Assembly (NCBI RefSeq): GCF_963678635.1
Contig: NC_087064.1
Span: 75,292,213 to 75,356,212, forward strand
From: Symsagittifera roscoffensis
Lineage: Eukaryota; Xenacoelomorpha; Acoela; Convolutidae
Length of the DNA stretch: 64,000 bases
Direction: 5' to 3'
Shown: one piece after another, positions 1-10,193 of the stretch
Layout: each line of letters begins with the position of its first letter
How positions within the stretch are numbered: the stretch's first letter is position 1
Notes under the pieces: generated by a model
Databases searched by the model: none
Seen by the model: only the letters and a program-made list of their open reading frames with translations
Told to the model about the DNA's origin: nothing
Program-made: the position numbers and the translations under genes

Positions 1-2080
1 GTTGTTGTTTGTTTCTTTCGGAGTGAAACATTTTTGAAAATTCTTGTGTAAACCTTTTCCAATTTGATTTTATTTCTATAGGCAATACTGAAAACCCTTT
101 TTGGGCTGCGCCATCTAAAGTTGTTTGTATTAACGCTGTGCGTCGATGTATCCAGTTTTGATGTAGTGGCGTATTAATTGGTTCAGGTCCTATATTTAAA
201 ATCAAATTTGCTGTTACTGCATTTAAATAATCTTCTACAGAATATTCAGGGTCTGTTCCTGTGAATACCATTAAAGGTTTATTTGATGTTATTGATGATC
301 CACCCATAAGGTATGGATTCATAGTCATTTGTAATGATTCTGCTGCATTTGGCATTTGAGAAAAATTTGAAAGTTGATTTCTTGTTATTTCGTGTTGTTG
401 AAGATAATATGGGAGTGGTATTTCATTTTGCATTTGTGTTGGTTGGTACGAGTTTGCAATCATTGGGTTTTGTTGCTGAATTGGTTGAAAAGATTGTGTA
501 TTAATTGGGTTTTGTTGCTGAATTGGTTGTTGATTTTGTGTATCTATTGGTTGTGGAGAAAAAATTCTATTATATGTATGTGGTTTCTGTATTCCTTGTC
601 CACGATATTCTTGATTATAGGGTGCAAATATATCTGGTTGTAAGAAATCATCATCTGAGGATAAGTAATCCATTTGATAAGATGTTTGTTTTTTATTTTT
701 ATTTTGTTGAAAAAATGGATAGTTTTCACTACGATCCTGTGGAGGATGTAAATTTGTTTGGAAATTTACTGAATTAGGTGGTGCCATTGGGTTATCCCAG
801 TTTCGAGATCTTGTATAATTACTAAAATTTTTTCGTGGTTGATAATTTGTTTTTGATGGATGTGTGTAATTATAATTATGGTCTGCAAAGTTGTTTCTAG
901 TGAACGTTTTGCGTGTTTTTGGCGGTATTGTCATGGGTCTGTATGTTTGGTAATCCATGTGTGAATATTTTGGGGCAACCGAAGGTTTAACGGTTGATTG
1001 TAAGGTTACCTGTGTTTGTGAAGGGTTTGTATTTCTTGGTGTTGTTAAGTTTGGACGTATTGGTGAAATACTTTGTTGTGTAGTTGTTGTGTGTACGATT
1101 TCTTCATTTATGAAGTGTGATGGTGTCTGGATATCTTGTTGAGTAAGATTCCTAGTTCCATTGAGGTTTTCATTGTGTATGACTGTAGAGTTTAAACTAT
1201 TATTTTGCATATCGGGTAAAAATGTATTATAGTTTAATGGTGTTGCATCAATGGTTAATGGTATTACTCTTACATAATCTCTTACATAAGATATCGTACA
1301 TATTGCTTGACTTGAGATTGATTGTGGGAAGTTTATGAATGCGGGATGAGACCATTCGGGGTCCCAAACATAGTCTGATTGTTCTGTAATGGCAGTATCA
1401 TCGTTTGAGTTTTGGGGTCTAAAATTTTTTCTTGCTTGTGAAATTAAATCAATATTATGTGTGAAATAATCTATTATGAACCATGCCAAAATTTTTTGTA
1501 AGTCGTGTTTTGTATGTTGTGAAACTTCATCTTTCGTGAAATTTTCTTTAATTATATTTAGAAAACTAGAGAGTAGTGTGATTTCATGTCGTACTCTTAT
1601 ATGTTTAGATGTTTCTGTCGGTGAGACATTTGGTATCTGGATTTCGTTTTCTAATATCGAGATATAACTATATATTATCGCAAAAACTTCAATGGTGAAT
1701 ATGGAGTTTGCTCTTTGTGAGTTATGATATTGGATGCTTTTTATATATTCTGAGAATACTTTTGAAAATTCTAAATCAAGGTCGTCTGTTTGAATTATAT
1801 ATTTACTGTGATTCTGGTTTGGTGAGCTGAATTCTATGGAGTAGATTCCGTATTGTTGTGTTAGGTTACATATATCTTTTAGATAGTGATCGATAATTTG
1901 TCTTTTGATTCTTACATCTGGGAACTCTGTTTTACATGGACTGATTCCGGGTTCAAACAAATTTAAGAGTAAATTTTTGCAAAATATATGCTGTCCTCTA
2001 TCAGTGGTTGCATCTACTATAAAGGGGAAGATATCATCATCATCTGGACTTTCTTCACCTGGGGTGTGCGTTGAGCTCAT
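1..2080 (-). CDS. Gag-like protein of a Ty3-type LTR element, 5' part (leaves window)
   Basis: The minus frame from the ATG at 2080 is open for 693 codons to the window edge; I checked every codon and found no stop. The first ~60 residues are acidic (run of four Asp), residues ~60-330 are a mixed globular region, residues ~330-560 are rich in Pro, Asn and Gln with a duplicated PIQQQNP-type motif, and a conserved-looking block (VFTGTDPEYSVEDYLNA, then IHRRTALIQTTLDGAAQKG) sits near the left edge. That block reads like the capsid region of Ty3/gypsy Gag, which assembles particles and packages element RNA. No CCHC knuckle is seen in this part. An in-frame stop lies seven codons upstream of the ATG (2099-2101). 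Pol should lie left of the window. The intact frame contrasts with the decayed relative at 22768-29204. The Gag assignment is inferred from position, LTR and primer site and from the motif block. Confidence 0.8.
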   Translation of the reverse strand, partial: MSSTHTPGEESPDDDDIFPFIVDATTDRGQHIFCKNLLLNLFEPGISPCKTEFPDVRIKRQIIDHYLKDICNLTQQYGIYSIEFSSPNQNHSKYIIQTDDLDLEFSKVFSEYIKSIQYHNSQRANSIFTIEVFAIIYSYISILENEIQIPNVSPTETSKHIRVRHEITLLSSFLNIIKENFTKDEVSQHTKHDLQKILAWFIIDYFTHNIDLISQARKNFRPQNSNDDTAITEQSDYVWDPEWSHPAFINFPQSISSQAICTISYVRDYVRVIPLTIDATPLNYNTFLPDMQNNSLNSTVIHNENLNGTRNLTQQDIQTPSHFINEEIVHTTTTQQSISPIRPNLTTPRNTNPSQTQVTLQSTVKPSVAPKYSHMDYQTYRPMTIPPKTRKTFTRNNFADHNYNYTHPSKTNYQPRKNFSNYTRSRNWDNPMAPPNSVNFQTNLHPPQDRSENYPFFQQNKNKKQTSYQMDYLSSDDDFLQPDIFAPYNQEYRGQGIQKPHTYNRIFSPQPIDTQNQQPIQQQNPINTQSFQPIQQQNPMIANSYQPTQMQNEIPLPYYLQQHEITRNQLSNFSQMPNAAESLQMTMNPYLMGGSSITSNKPLMVFTGTDPEYSVEDYLNAVTANLILNIGPEPINTPLHQNWIHRRTALIQTTLDGAAQKGFSVLPIEIKSNWKRFTQEFSKMFHSERNKQQ

Positions 2081-2522
2081 TTTTTCGTTCGATGACTGTT
2101 AATATGTAATTATCAATGTGTCTAATTGGTTGATTCCAATTGTATAAATGTACTGGTTTGTGTTTATACTGCTTTTTTATTCTTCTTTTTCCTCTTTTTG
2201 ATGAATTTGAAGTTGTTTCTGAGTCAGAGAAATATAATTGATCGTGAATTGGGCAATTTTTATCTATTGATTCTTTTAGTTTATAAAGTTCGTCTAAACT
2301 GTTGGTTTCTGATTCTGAAAATGCGTTTCGATTTTTTGAAAATCTTTTTCGTGTTATTTGTCTTTGTTTAGTTATTATTTTTCTCTTTAGTGTTTGTCGT
2401 TTTGTTCTGATATATCCAACTGTTTGTGTGTGTGGTGTGATTACAAGATCGTATTTTTTGTTATCTATTTCACAATTGTGTAAAACGATTGTTTGTTTAT
2501 TTCCTAGGTTTTTAAATGACAT
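2055..2522 (-). CDS. Basic ORF upstream of and overlapping gag
   Basis: Complete 155-residue frame starting MSFKNLGNKQTIVL and ending NELNAHPR. It is highly basic in the middle (KRQTLKRKIITKQRQITRKRF), with acidic Ser/Glu patches (SESETNSLDE, SDSETTS) and a second basic cluster (KRGKRRIKKQYKHK). No membrane segment and no family I recognise. It overlaps the gag start by 26 bases in the frame one base behind, with an A-run at the overlap. It could be an N-terminal Gag extension reached by +1 frameshifting, a separate RNA-binding or nuclear-localising protein, or an exon. The frame is unbroken, as in gag, so the element looks young. Confidence 0.55.
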   Translation of the reverse strand: MSFKNLGNKQTIVLHNCEIDNKKYDLVITPHTQTVGYIRTKRQTLKRKIITKQRQITRKRFSKNRNAFSESETNSLDELYKLKESIDKNCPIHDQLYFSDSETTSNSSKRGKRRIKKQYKHKPVHLYNWNQPIRHIDNYILTVIERKNELNAHPR

Positions 2523-3772
2523 AAGGTTTAGGATGACGGGTGCAAAAGGTTGTTAAATGATTTCTATTTGCTTAAACTGTTAGTCCTTACGATTTTTTGG
2601 TTAGCTTAACCTGGGTCTATTTGTTCAGGGTTGGAGAGAAAAGTATATCGATTCCGAAGAATGATTTTATACTTTCTCGTGGCTAGTATAAGCTAAGGTG
2701 TTAACTTACTTAATCTTACTTAAGGGTAGTGATTGTGTTCAGGGTTGGAGAATAGTAAATCGATCCACAAGGTTCAGGTATAATTAGAACGCGAGTAGTT
2801 CGTTAGATACTATTTTAAACTTACTAAGTCTAAGATTTATCCTGGGTCTGGTAAGAGGGGGGATCAAGTGAAGGATGAATAACCGAAGTTCTTCACTGTT
2901 TATCCTAATTTGAATGATTAGTTTTGTTCAAAAATTTCTGTTAGTCCTAGGTTTTTAGAAAGGGTTGGATAATGAATCGACGTTTGAGGTCGTTAGACAC
3001 TAGCTAAGTGGGTGGGGGAGAACAAAAATGTTCTTTTTGATCCAAGGAGAGGCCTTGATGATCAAGTTTTAAATTTTATTAAATAGAAAATGATTTAAGA
3101 TCCAAGGATAAGCCTTGATGATCTAATTTTAAAATTAAGTGAATTTAAGTTTAAATAATGATTTAAATTTGTGTAGAGAAAAGATTTAGTGTTTTTATGA
3201 TATTAGTGAGCTTATGAATGCTGTTATGTTTAGGTGATGAAGCTGGAACAACAGGATGATTTATAATTACTAACCATTTACTGTCATGCTACTAATTTTT
3301 ATTTTGATTTTTCAATAAATATTTTTCAAACATGTTTTGTATATTACTGCAGAAATTAGGAAAACGATCGGAGATCTTTTTATCAATCGTTATTGTATAT
3401 TAATAATTTTGTTTAGCGCCTGAAATGATTTTGAACATTGACTTCAAAATTTTATGTTTGCAAATGAAAATCTAAATTCATTGCTAGCAGTATTCTAAAT
3501 ACAAAAGTTTGTGTTGGCTTTTGCCGAACTATCATATAACTATATGGTAAGTTTCTACTTTGTCGTATGTCGTCTCTGGTTCGAGGTCTTCTTCCAATTC
3601 CGGGTAGTTCTGTTATCGTTCGGAATATTGGCTCTGATCTATTGAGTCGTAGAGACATTTCGATTAAATTATCGTCGTATAACATTTTGTAAATGTTTTG
3701 TCTAAATTCTAATCTATTATTGGTTAATTCTAAGCTATTAAGGTCTTGTTCGAGACTTATGGTCGCACCAGA
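2523..3772 (-). other. Leader of LTR element 1 (between 5' LTR and first ORF)
   Basis: About 1.25 kb without a convincing gene. A motif GGGTTGGA followed by A-rich sequence and TCGATTCC/TCGATCC recurs near 2630, 2742 and 2960 at roughly 110-210-bp spacing, and an imperfect ~59-bp direct repeat (AAGGAxAxGCCTTGATGATC) occurs at ~3041 and ~3100. A 77-codon minus frame at 3452-3685 is unsupported. Such a leader may carry packaging or translation signals, but nothing in the sequence proves it. Confidence 0.5.
3761..3770 (-). other. Primer binding site of LTR element 1
   Basis: On the minus strand TGGTGCGACC begins two bases after the LTR end. The TGG start, complementary to a tRNA CCA end, and the 2-nt spacing are the usual layout for LTR-element primer sites. 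I could not match the sequence to a specific tRNA. Confidence 0.6.
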
Positions 3773-4166
3773 TGAGTTAGGACCGAAGTGTATAACTCAT
3801 AGAGTAATTTCGGATAGGGTACACCATCTTATTTTCGGCCGGATAGATTCGTGCAACTTCTTAGTCTAATACCGATCCTAATCTTACTCTTATACTATCT
3901 AATCTCAGGTTGTTTAACTAGTCTCTGCTAGGCTCAATAGATCTAGGGTATACTGGTTTATTGCGGCTGCTGAAGTACTCGGGAGAGTTCAACTAATTTC
4001 TAAGTTAAATTCAAATCTCTCTGGTGCTGAAATTACAAGTAATTTCAGCACTTACAAATAAGTGGATTGTTAGTCAGATTGATCATGATTGGTTAATATT
4101 AAATACTTTACATTGGTAAAATATCTAATTTATCCAATCATAAAATGTAGTTTAGATCAGGTTCCA
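3773..4166 (-). repeat. 5' LTR of element 1
   Basis: Aligns over its length with 22768-23058. On the plus strand it starts TGAGTTAG and ends GGTTCCA, so the minus copy runs TGGAACC to CTAACTCA, the usual TG...CA ends. It is 394 bp; the second LTR is 291 bp because a ~100-bp central block (about 3905-4010) is absent there. Sequence beyond 4166 is unrelated between the two copies, which fixes the outer boundary. Confidence 0.8.
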
Positions 4167-5029
4167 GTTTGATTTACAGAAAAAACTCAAATTTTGTGGC
4201 TTCTTGGGCACCATTGACCTGTCTTGGCCTAGAAAGAACTACGCGTGGTGCGGCGATGGTCATAACTTTGAGTCCAACCATGAACTGTTTCTTTTAAAAC
4301 TGAACAGTTCGTCGGTTTAGTTGCTTCATCGCAAATTGTTTGTGCCTTCAGGATTTTTTTTCCTTTTTCAAGAGTTAAAGAATTACTCCTGTAATTTGTA
4401 ATAATAAAAACCCTAACTTTGTAGTTTTTCCTATTTATTTGCTCTATTGGGCCTAATTGGTTTTGGCTCCTCTTTCATCGGCTTAGTGACTTAAATTCGA
4501 AAAAAAATTTAAAGGAACTTAATTTTGACACCCCTTCCGGAAACATAAAAGGATAGATTTTCAACTTTATAGCTCAGTTTTTTTGTAATAACAAAATTTG
4601 GTTTGACTCCACGGCAGGTTACACGATGTTTAATTGGCCTTTTTTGTCGCCCGAGAGTTGTTTTTTTTTTCGCCAGCGATTATCTTGCTGGGCGTGTTTT
4701 TTTTTAAATAGACATTTTTTTTCGGCGGCAGTTTTCTTTTTTGTCTGGACTTTCTTTTTTTGATATGCAGGCTTACAAGGCTCCGTCAAATATGCTCTGG
4801 CAATGACTCATTTATACCCAAAACGAGTTAACAATCAAATTAAGCGAATGATTTAAATTAGCGCAAGAAAGATGGTATTATTAAATTTATTTGATCAGAT
4901 AACCATCGCACCGCAATCCTGTATGCTTTTACTGTATGCTTTTAGTTTAAAATCTGTTTCTTGCAGATTGAATCTTTGTTTAGCCATTAAATTTTTGCAA
5001 TCCAAGAATCCTGGTGTCATCGTTTGTAG
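4167..5029. other. No gene seen
   Basis: AT-rich sequence with several T-runs (4350-4760) between the LTR and the downstream exon. A TTTATT near 4885-4893 reads AATAAA on the minus strand and could be the poly(A) signal for the exon that ends at 5030. Confidence 0.4.
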
Positions 5030-5297
5030 TTACAGAGCATAAATTGTGGTAGAAAGCAACACAATCGGAGTAATCGAGCAATATACGAGGCTTGAAGAGC
5101 CCGACGACAACCGAGAGAATCCGAACGGCTCTTGGTTCTTGTTTGTGTACCCTTTCGCTGCCAAGTACTGGTGGACTTTGGGCAAGTCATCCGCATTGAG
5201 GATGATCACATCGCGGTGGCCATCCGCTTCGAGTAGCTGGTCCCAGAGTATAGTGCTCTCAGGGGCACCCCAGAAACGAAGTCGCTTCCCATTCGCC
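5030..5297 (-). CDS. Last exon of an AIM6-like phosphodiesterase
   Basis: The minus strand has a polypyrimidine acceptor (TTTTTTAG) at 5298-5305 followed by an open frame of 88 codons to TAA at 5030-5032. It contains KRLRFWGAPESTILWDQLL and NADDLPKVHQYLAAKGY, which match the C-terminal end of AIM6-like members of the PI-PLC-like/GDPD superfamily (pattern RFW-A-P ... W..LL ... N.DDL..L..FL). The end is Ser/Gly-rich followed by a hydrophobic tail (SPECIFICALLY residues after SSGSSS), as in GPI-anchor signals. Its GC is clearly higher than the surroundings and codon use is unlike the repeats, which argues for a selected gene. The intron enters in phase 2. Upstream exons should lie above 5300, but I found none before the assembly gap; they may be in the gap or lost. 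Family call is from motif memory. Confidence 0.6.
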
Positions 5298-5495
5298 CTA
5301 AAAAACCATTATGATTTATGAGTGATATTCACTTAAGCAAAAAATGTATTTAAATTAAAATTGGCTAAAAATAATAAGGAGTGGTGTTCCAAAAAATGAA
5401 AGATCTTCTCTCGGTAATACCTGGTTAGTAAAATGATTTGTCAAGTTTCTGTATGAAATTTGAGGTTATTTTGGCAGGGCATCAGCTTATAGTCG
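5298..5495. other. Presumed intron of the AIM6-like gene up to the gap
   Basis: Sequence directly upstream (minus sense) of the acceptor at 5298. AT-rich and without a clear exon. Confidence 0.35.
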
Positions 5496-5695
5496 NNNNN
5501 NNNNNNNNNNNNNNNNNNNNNNNNNNNNNNNNNNNNNNNNNNNNNNNNNNNNNNNNNNNNNNNNNNNNNNNNNNNNNNNNNNNNNNNNNNNNNNNNNNNN
5601 NNNNNNNNNNNNNNNNNNNNNNNNNNNNNNNNNNNNNNNNNNNNNNNNNNNNNNNNNNNNNNNNNNNNNNNNNNNNNNNNNNNNNNNNNNNNNNN
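5496..5695. other. Assembly gap (200 N)
   Basis: Exactly 200 undetermined bases, the usual size for a gap of unknown length. It ends at the first base of the repeat unit that starts GAAATGATGACTACCAG, so the assembly broke at the repeat boundary. Frames drawn across it are artefacts. Confidence 0.95.
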
Positions 5696-6521
5696 GAAAT
5701 GATGACTACCAGAAGTATTTGTAAAATTTGCAACACAAGGTCTTCAAAACAAAGGAAAGAAACGACTATTGATATTTTTCTGGAAAAAACGGCAAAAATT
5801 TAAAGCTGCTGATTCAGAATTAAAAAAACTTGTACAGAATTTTTGAAAAAAAATTAACAAGGTAAAAAAGTTGTCAAAATTTGACCAACGTTTTTTATCG
5901 AAACGTGTCAACCAGGAAGTCAAAAACAAGAAATTAAGCATTGCGTTGAAAAAGGTAGTGCTCAAATATAGGATCCTTAAAGTCTAGCTATGATACCCAG
6001 ACCTCATTTTTTTGATCGTCTCGGCAAAGTTTGATATTTTCCGAACATCTCTACCAATTTTGCTTATAATTCTACCGTCTTTTACTATGATGTGTATGTT
6101 TCCACCTTACTATTTAAATTCCTGTGTGTTTTTTGACTGTCTCAACTGAAAAAAAAAACTGAAAATCAAAGTTCCGGGAAGCAAAATTTAAGGATCAACA
6201 TTTGGGGTTAAACCAACAATTGGAGTTGAGCAAGCAAACAAAATCAATTTTTTTCCTTCTGTTCGAATTTCCCTCGATTATTAAATATCTTTCGGCTTTT
6301 CAAAATCATCGCGCAAACGTAGTTTTTGACTTTCTCGAACAAAATAAAGCCGAAAACCAAAACTAAGGACGCAAGAAAAAGTTTGAAGTCGAAAGAATTG
6401 AATATCAAAGCATAATTAAATTGTTATAACAACATGCCTAAAATTGGTTTCGCAGCAAACTCACAAGCCAGAATTTGTTAGAAATGAATTTTAAAAAAAT
6501 AAAAACTAGTTGCAGTACCAA

Positions 6522-7046
6522 CATATGCAAATTTGGTTCAGAACAATATAAGCAGCTGACAACTAGCCGACATTATGAAAAACAGATGTTTTCTAAGAAT
6601 TTGTTCAAATTAGTCGTGATACGAAAGACAAATCAGTTTCAATTTTGAATCTTTGTCGGTAAGTTGGCAGCAAGAGGTTCTTATTCATCCTGAATTTTTT
6701 CAATTTTTCCCATTCTCAATTAAATTTTTCCAAGCGCAAAAATTTAACACCAATACAAGTGAAAATTTTAAAGAGTTATTTGAATTGATAATTATCGACA
6801 TAGTGTTAAACTGTCTGATTTTGTTTTTGCGAGATAATTACAGGTCAGAAACGGAAATTGAAATGAATTGAATTTAAGAAAGAAATGAAGTTAAAAAAAA
6901 AAGTTGCGGTACCAGCATACGCAAATATATAAGCAGCCGACAACTAGCCGACATTATAAAACTGATGTTTTTTAAGAATTTCCTCAAATTTATTGGTATA
7001 TGGAAGAAAAACCGTCTTCATTTTTGAATTTTTGTCAGTAAGCTGG
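6522..7046 (+). promoter_or_regulatory. Two octamer/TATA/donor-like boxes in unit 1
   Basis: Each box has, in order, an ATATGCAAAT-like octamer (6522 and 6916), an AATATAAG/ATATATAAG TATA-like stretch, GACAACTAGCCGACATTAT, a ~100-bp AT-rich stretch, and a splice-donor-like G|GTAAGTTGG (6658) or A|GTAAGCTGG (7037). The same box recurs in units 2 and 3. It could be a decayed small-RNA gene (snRNA or spliced leader) or alternative first exons of the downstream gene. Both are inference. Confidence 0.3.
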
Positions 7047-9712
7047 CAACAGTTAGCTCCTATCCAATCTGAGTTTTGTTTTCATTTTTTTTCCAAATTT
7101 CAATCGTTTTTTGCGTTTTTAAGCAATTTAAGATGTTTCATATGAAAAATTATCTGTGCGGGACAGTCTCATTTAAGTTCGTTATTCTGAATCTTTTCGA
7201 TTTTTCGAACGTTTTAGCCATACCATTGAATAAATTGAACATATAATTTGATGTCAAAAAATTAGTCTTAAGACTAACGTAATAGTAATAGAAGTTTCAA
7301 AAATGAATTGAGTTAAAATATCAGAGCTTTTGCAGATCAAATTATTTCGACATTTAGCGGCAAAAAACTTTTACGTCCTCAAACCAATTATCACTGAACT
7401 TTTTTTTTTAAAAAAAAAGGCATTTTTTTTGTCCTAACATGGTTTTATGCACTTGCGTTTATTGTAGAATTTTTGCTTACTAACAGCTGAGATTTGAATT
7501 TTAGCCAGTCAGCCGTAATTATAACGTCAGATGGTTGAAACGCACGAAAATAAGGCCGAATTTTTTTGCAGTGTTTACTAAAAAAAATTGAAAGTTTCTG
7601 CAATGTTATTACTTATTGGTTCAATTTTGAATTTTCAATTTTAAGATTTTCAGTTGCGCGCAAAACATTTTAGATATTTAACTGAAACAGAATGTATGCC
7701 AATTTCTGTTAACTAGAGAATGCTTTCTGTTAACATTTTCCTCAAATAACAAAAAATGATATAAAATTTTTATAGAATGAAAATAATAGCAATCAGAGAA
7801 CTGTTGCACTGTATTCTAAGTCGTATAAAGTGTTGGTGCTATTAGAATAGCTATTTTAGGTCTTAAACGTTTCAGTCTTCACTTGTTTGTTCCAAATAAT
7901 TTAAATTAGCCTCATCGAGAACCAAACAATAGAACTTTTTGCATTTTCGTCTTCAAAATCTAATTGACCGTCTCTATTTATACATTATTAAGGTTTTCTA
8001 CTTGCTGGTTTAACTTGAGACCTCTCAATTGGTTGCCAACTTCACAGCAGTCAACACAAACAGATTTGGGGCAACCACAACAAACCAAAGCAGTCATAAT
8101 ACTTTGATTTCTTTCTCTTTTCTTTTGACTCCAACTTCATTTAATTTTTTTAAAATCTTTGATCCTAAAATTATAAACCCGATGCATAGCTCTAGATATA
8201 CAAATTTCTGAAACGAAGTTTGCAGTGCGTTTTCACATCTTACATTTTTGGCATTTTTTGTGGAATTTGACTAAAGTGATTTAGTTGGGAGCTCGCTAAA
8301 TACTGCTAGCTTTGACTTTCGAAAAATGTTATACAGAAAAGTTTTGCTCTGGGTGGTTTTTACAGATAAATTTTGTTAAAAAAGCAGTTGTCAACTAACC
8401 GTTTTGTTGTCTTGAGCTCAAACTTAGAAAAATATTTTACTATTGATCTTTTTTCGTGAAGTTATGGGGGTTTAAAGATTGGTCAACTAGGGATAATTAA
8501 CGTATATTTTGTGCTATTAATTGTAAGCGGAAGTTAAATCCGTCTAAGAAACCCTCCTAAATTGAACTGAGGCTTGCTATTTGGTCTAATTGGGACTAGA
8601 ACAACATACCAACAGGATTTGTAGTTTTAAATTATAACTTCAAGAAACAAGCCAATTTTTAAATTTTTTGAATGCTTGCAAATTTTACTAAAATCACTAT
8701 AATTGTTTTGACTTCCTATCGAAGGTAACGGAATATTTGTGCTCGGGTGGTTTTTTTTCAGACAAATTTCGACTTTTTAACTAGCCATTTTTCACGGAAT
8801 TTTTCTTATATCATTCGAAAGGTATTGTTGTCTTGAGCTCAAATTCGAAAAAATATTTCACCTGTGATCATTTTTTGTAAAGTTACGATTGCCGTTTTGG
8901 TCATTTTTGGACAATTAACGCGCAATATTTTTCGCGCTATTAACGCGTAAGCGGAGATTTATTCCGTCTTAGAAATCGTTCAAAATTGGTTCAAGGAAGC
9001 TTATTTAGTGATTTTTTAATAGGAGCAAAATCTATCACTTTGCACTTAGTATGACGTGTGGGGGATGTTCTTACAAAAAATCTCCAAAATAAAAAAAACT
9101 TAATTTTACATTATTACGTTAAACTTTTCAATGTTATTAATGATCCATAGACCTTAAAAGGCAGTCGGAAAACTCATTGCTTCGCCCTAAAACGAGATGT
9201 TTTGCCTAATGTTCGTCCATCGACTTCTAAAAATTTGTTTCTGAAATTGCTGTATCTGATTAAAACTTTACTGGGACAATTTTCAGATTGTTAAATGGAT
9301 CGGTTTTCGAAATGCGTAATTTATAACTCAAAGAAAGCTACGGTTATCAGTTAAGTTTTGCTCAACATTTTACAGTATAGAATAATTTTTATGATTAAAG
9401 TACAGTTAAAAGTACCCCAAATGATTCAGCTTGCTAACAAATGCAGAATATTTCAAACGAGATGATTTCAGCAAAACTAACAAAACTGAAAAAATTGATT
9501 TGGATGAAAACAGTAAAAATAGCACTAATCACTATATAATTGTCTAAATAACCCCAAACTTGTATTTGTAAAATAAAGTTTAAAACTATTGCTGGGAGAA
9601 AAACGTCTCAAATTTTGTTACAATTAATCTGAAAACCGTAGAAAACAATATTGAACAGTTTAAATGTATTTGAAACATAAAATCGACAAATAGTGTTTTA
9701 ACTTGATACTAC

Positions 9713-10193
9713 GTAGTGGCGGATCTACGACTTTTCATGAAGGGGGCGGATTTTTGAAAAAGTTTCAAAATGTAGCCGAACTTTTTTAAGGTCGGTCAAT
9801 AAGTGATGTTTTGAACTCTCCCAGATCATGAAAAAGTCCCCGTTTTGGTCATTTTTTTGCGCTGCAGGCGAAAATTTGTACAAAAAGGTCAAAAATAGCG
9901 TTTGTAGGCACTTCCTGAAAAATTTCAAACAAAAAAATGCGTTATTTCGGCGCGCGCTCCCCTAAAAGTTAGAATAGTTTGGCGCCCAAGGCGCATTCAG
10001 AAACATTTTAGGGTCCTTCTGCCAAAATTGGATATTTAAAGACAGTACAAAGAGGGGACCCTTGGGTATTAGGGGTGAAATCAATAAGGGGGGGGGGCGT
10101 GATTTGTATTGTCTTTAAATATCCAATTTTGGCAGAAGGACCCTAAAATATTTCTGAATGCGCCCCCTCCCCGCCCTTCTTTTAATCCACCCT
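9713..10193. mobile_element. hAT-type MITE with fold-back core
   Basis: The 481-bp insert is flanked by a perfect 8-bp duplication GATACTAC (9705-9712 and 10194-10201). Its ends start GTAGTGGCGGATC and, reversed, AGGGTGGATTA. An 8-bp target duplication and such ends fit non-autonomous hAT elements. An internal inverted repeat of ~57 bp (9988-10044 against 10110-10166; GGGTCCTTCTGCCAAAATTG and complement) brackets a G-run at 10089-10098. No coding capacity. The surrounding sequence matches unit 2 without the insert near 16685. Confidence 0.75.

Noticed and set aside
374-1142. Plus-strand ORFs in the first 1.2 kb.
   Set aside because: Shadows of the 693-codon gag frame on the minus strand; Val/Leu/Phe-rich from its Gln/Asn codons.
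5438-5803. ORFs crossing the N gap.
   Set aside because: Most residues are undetermined; artefact.
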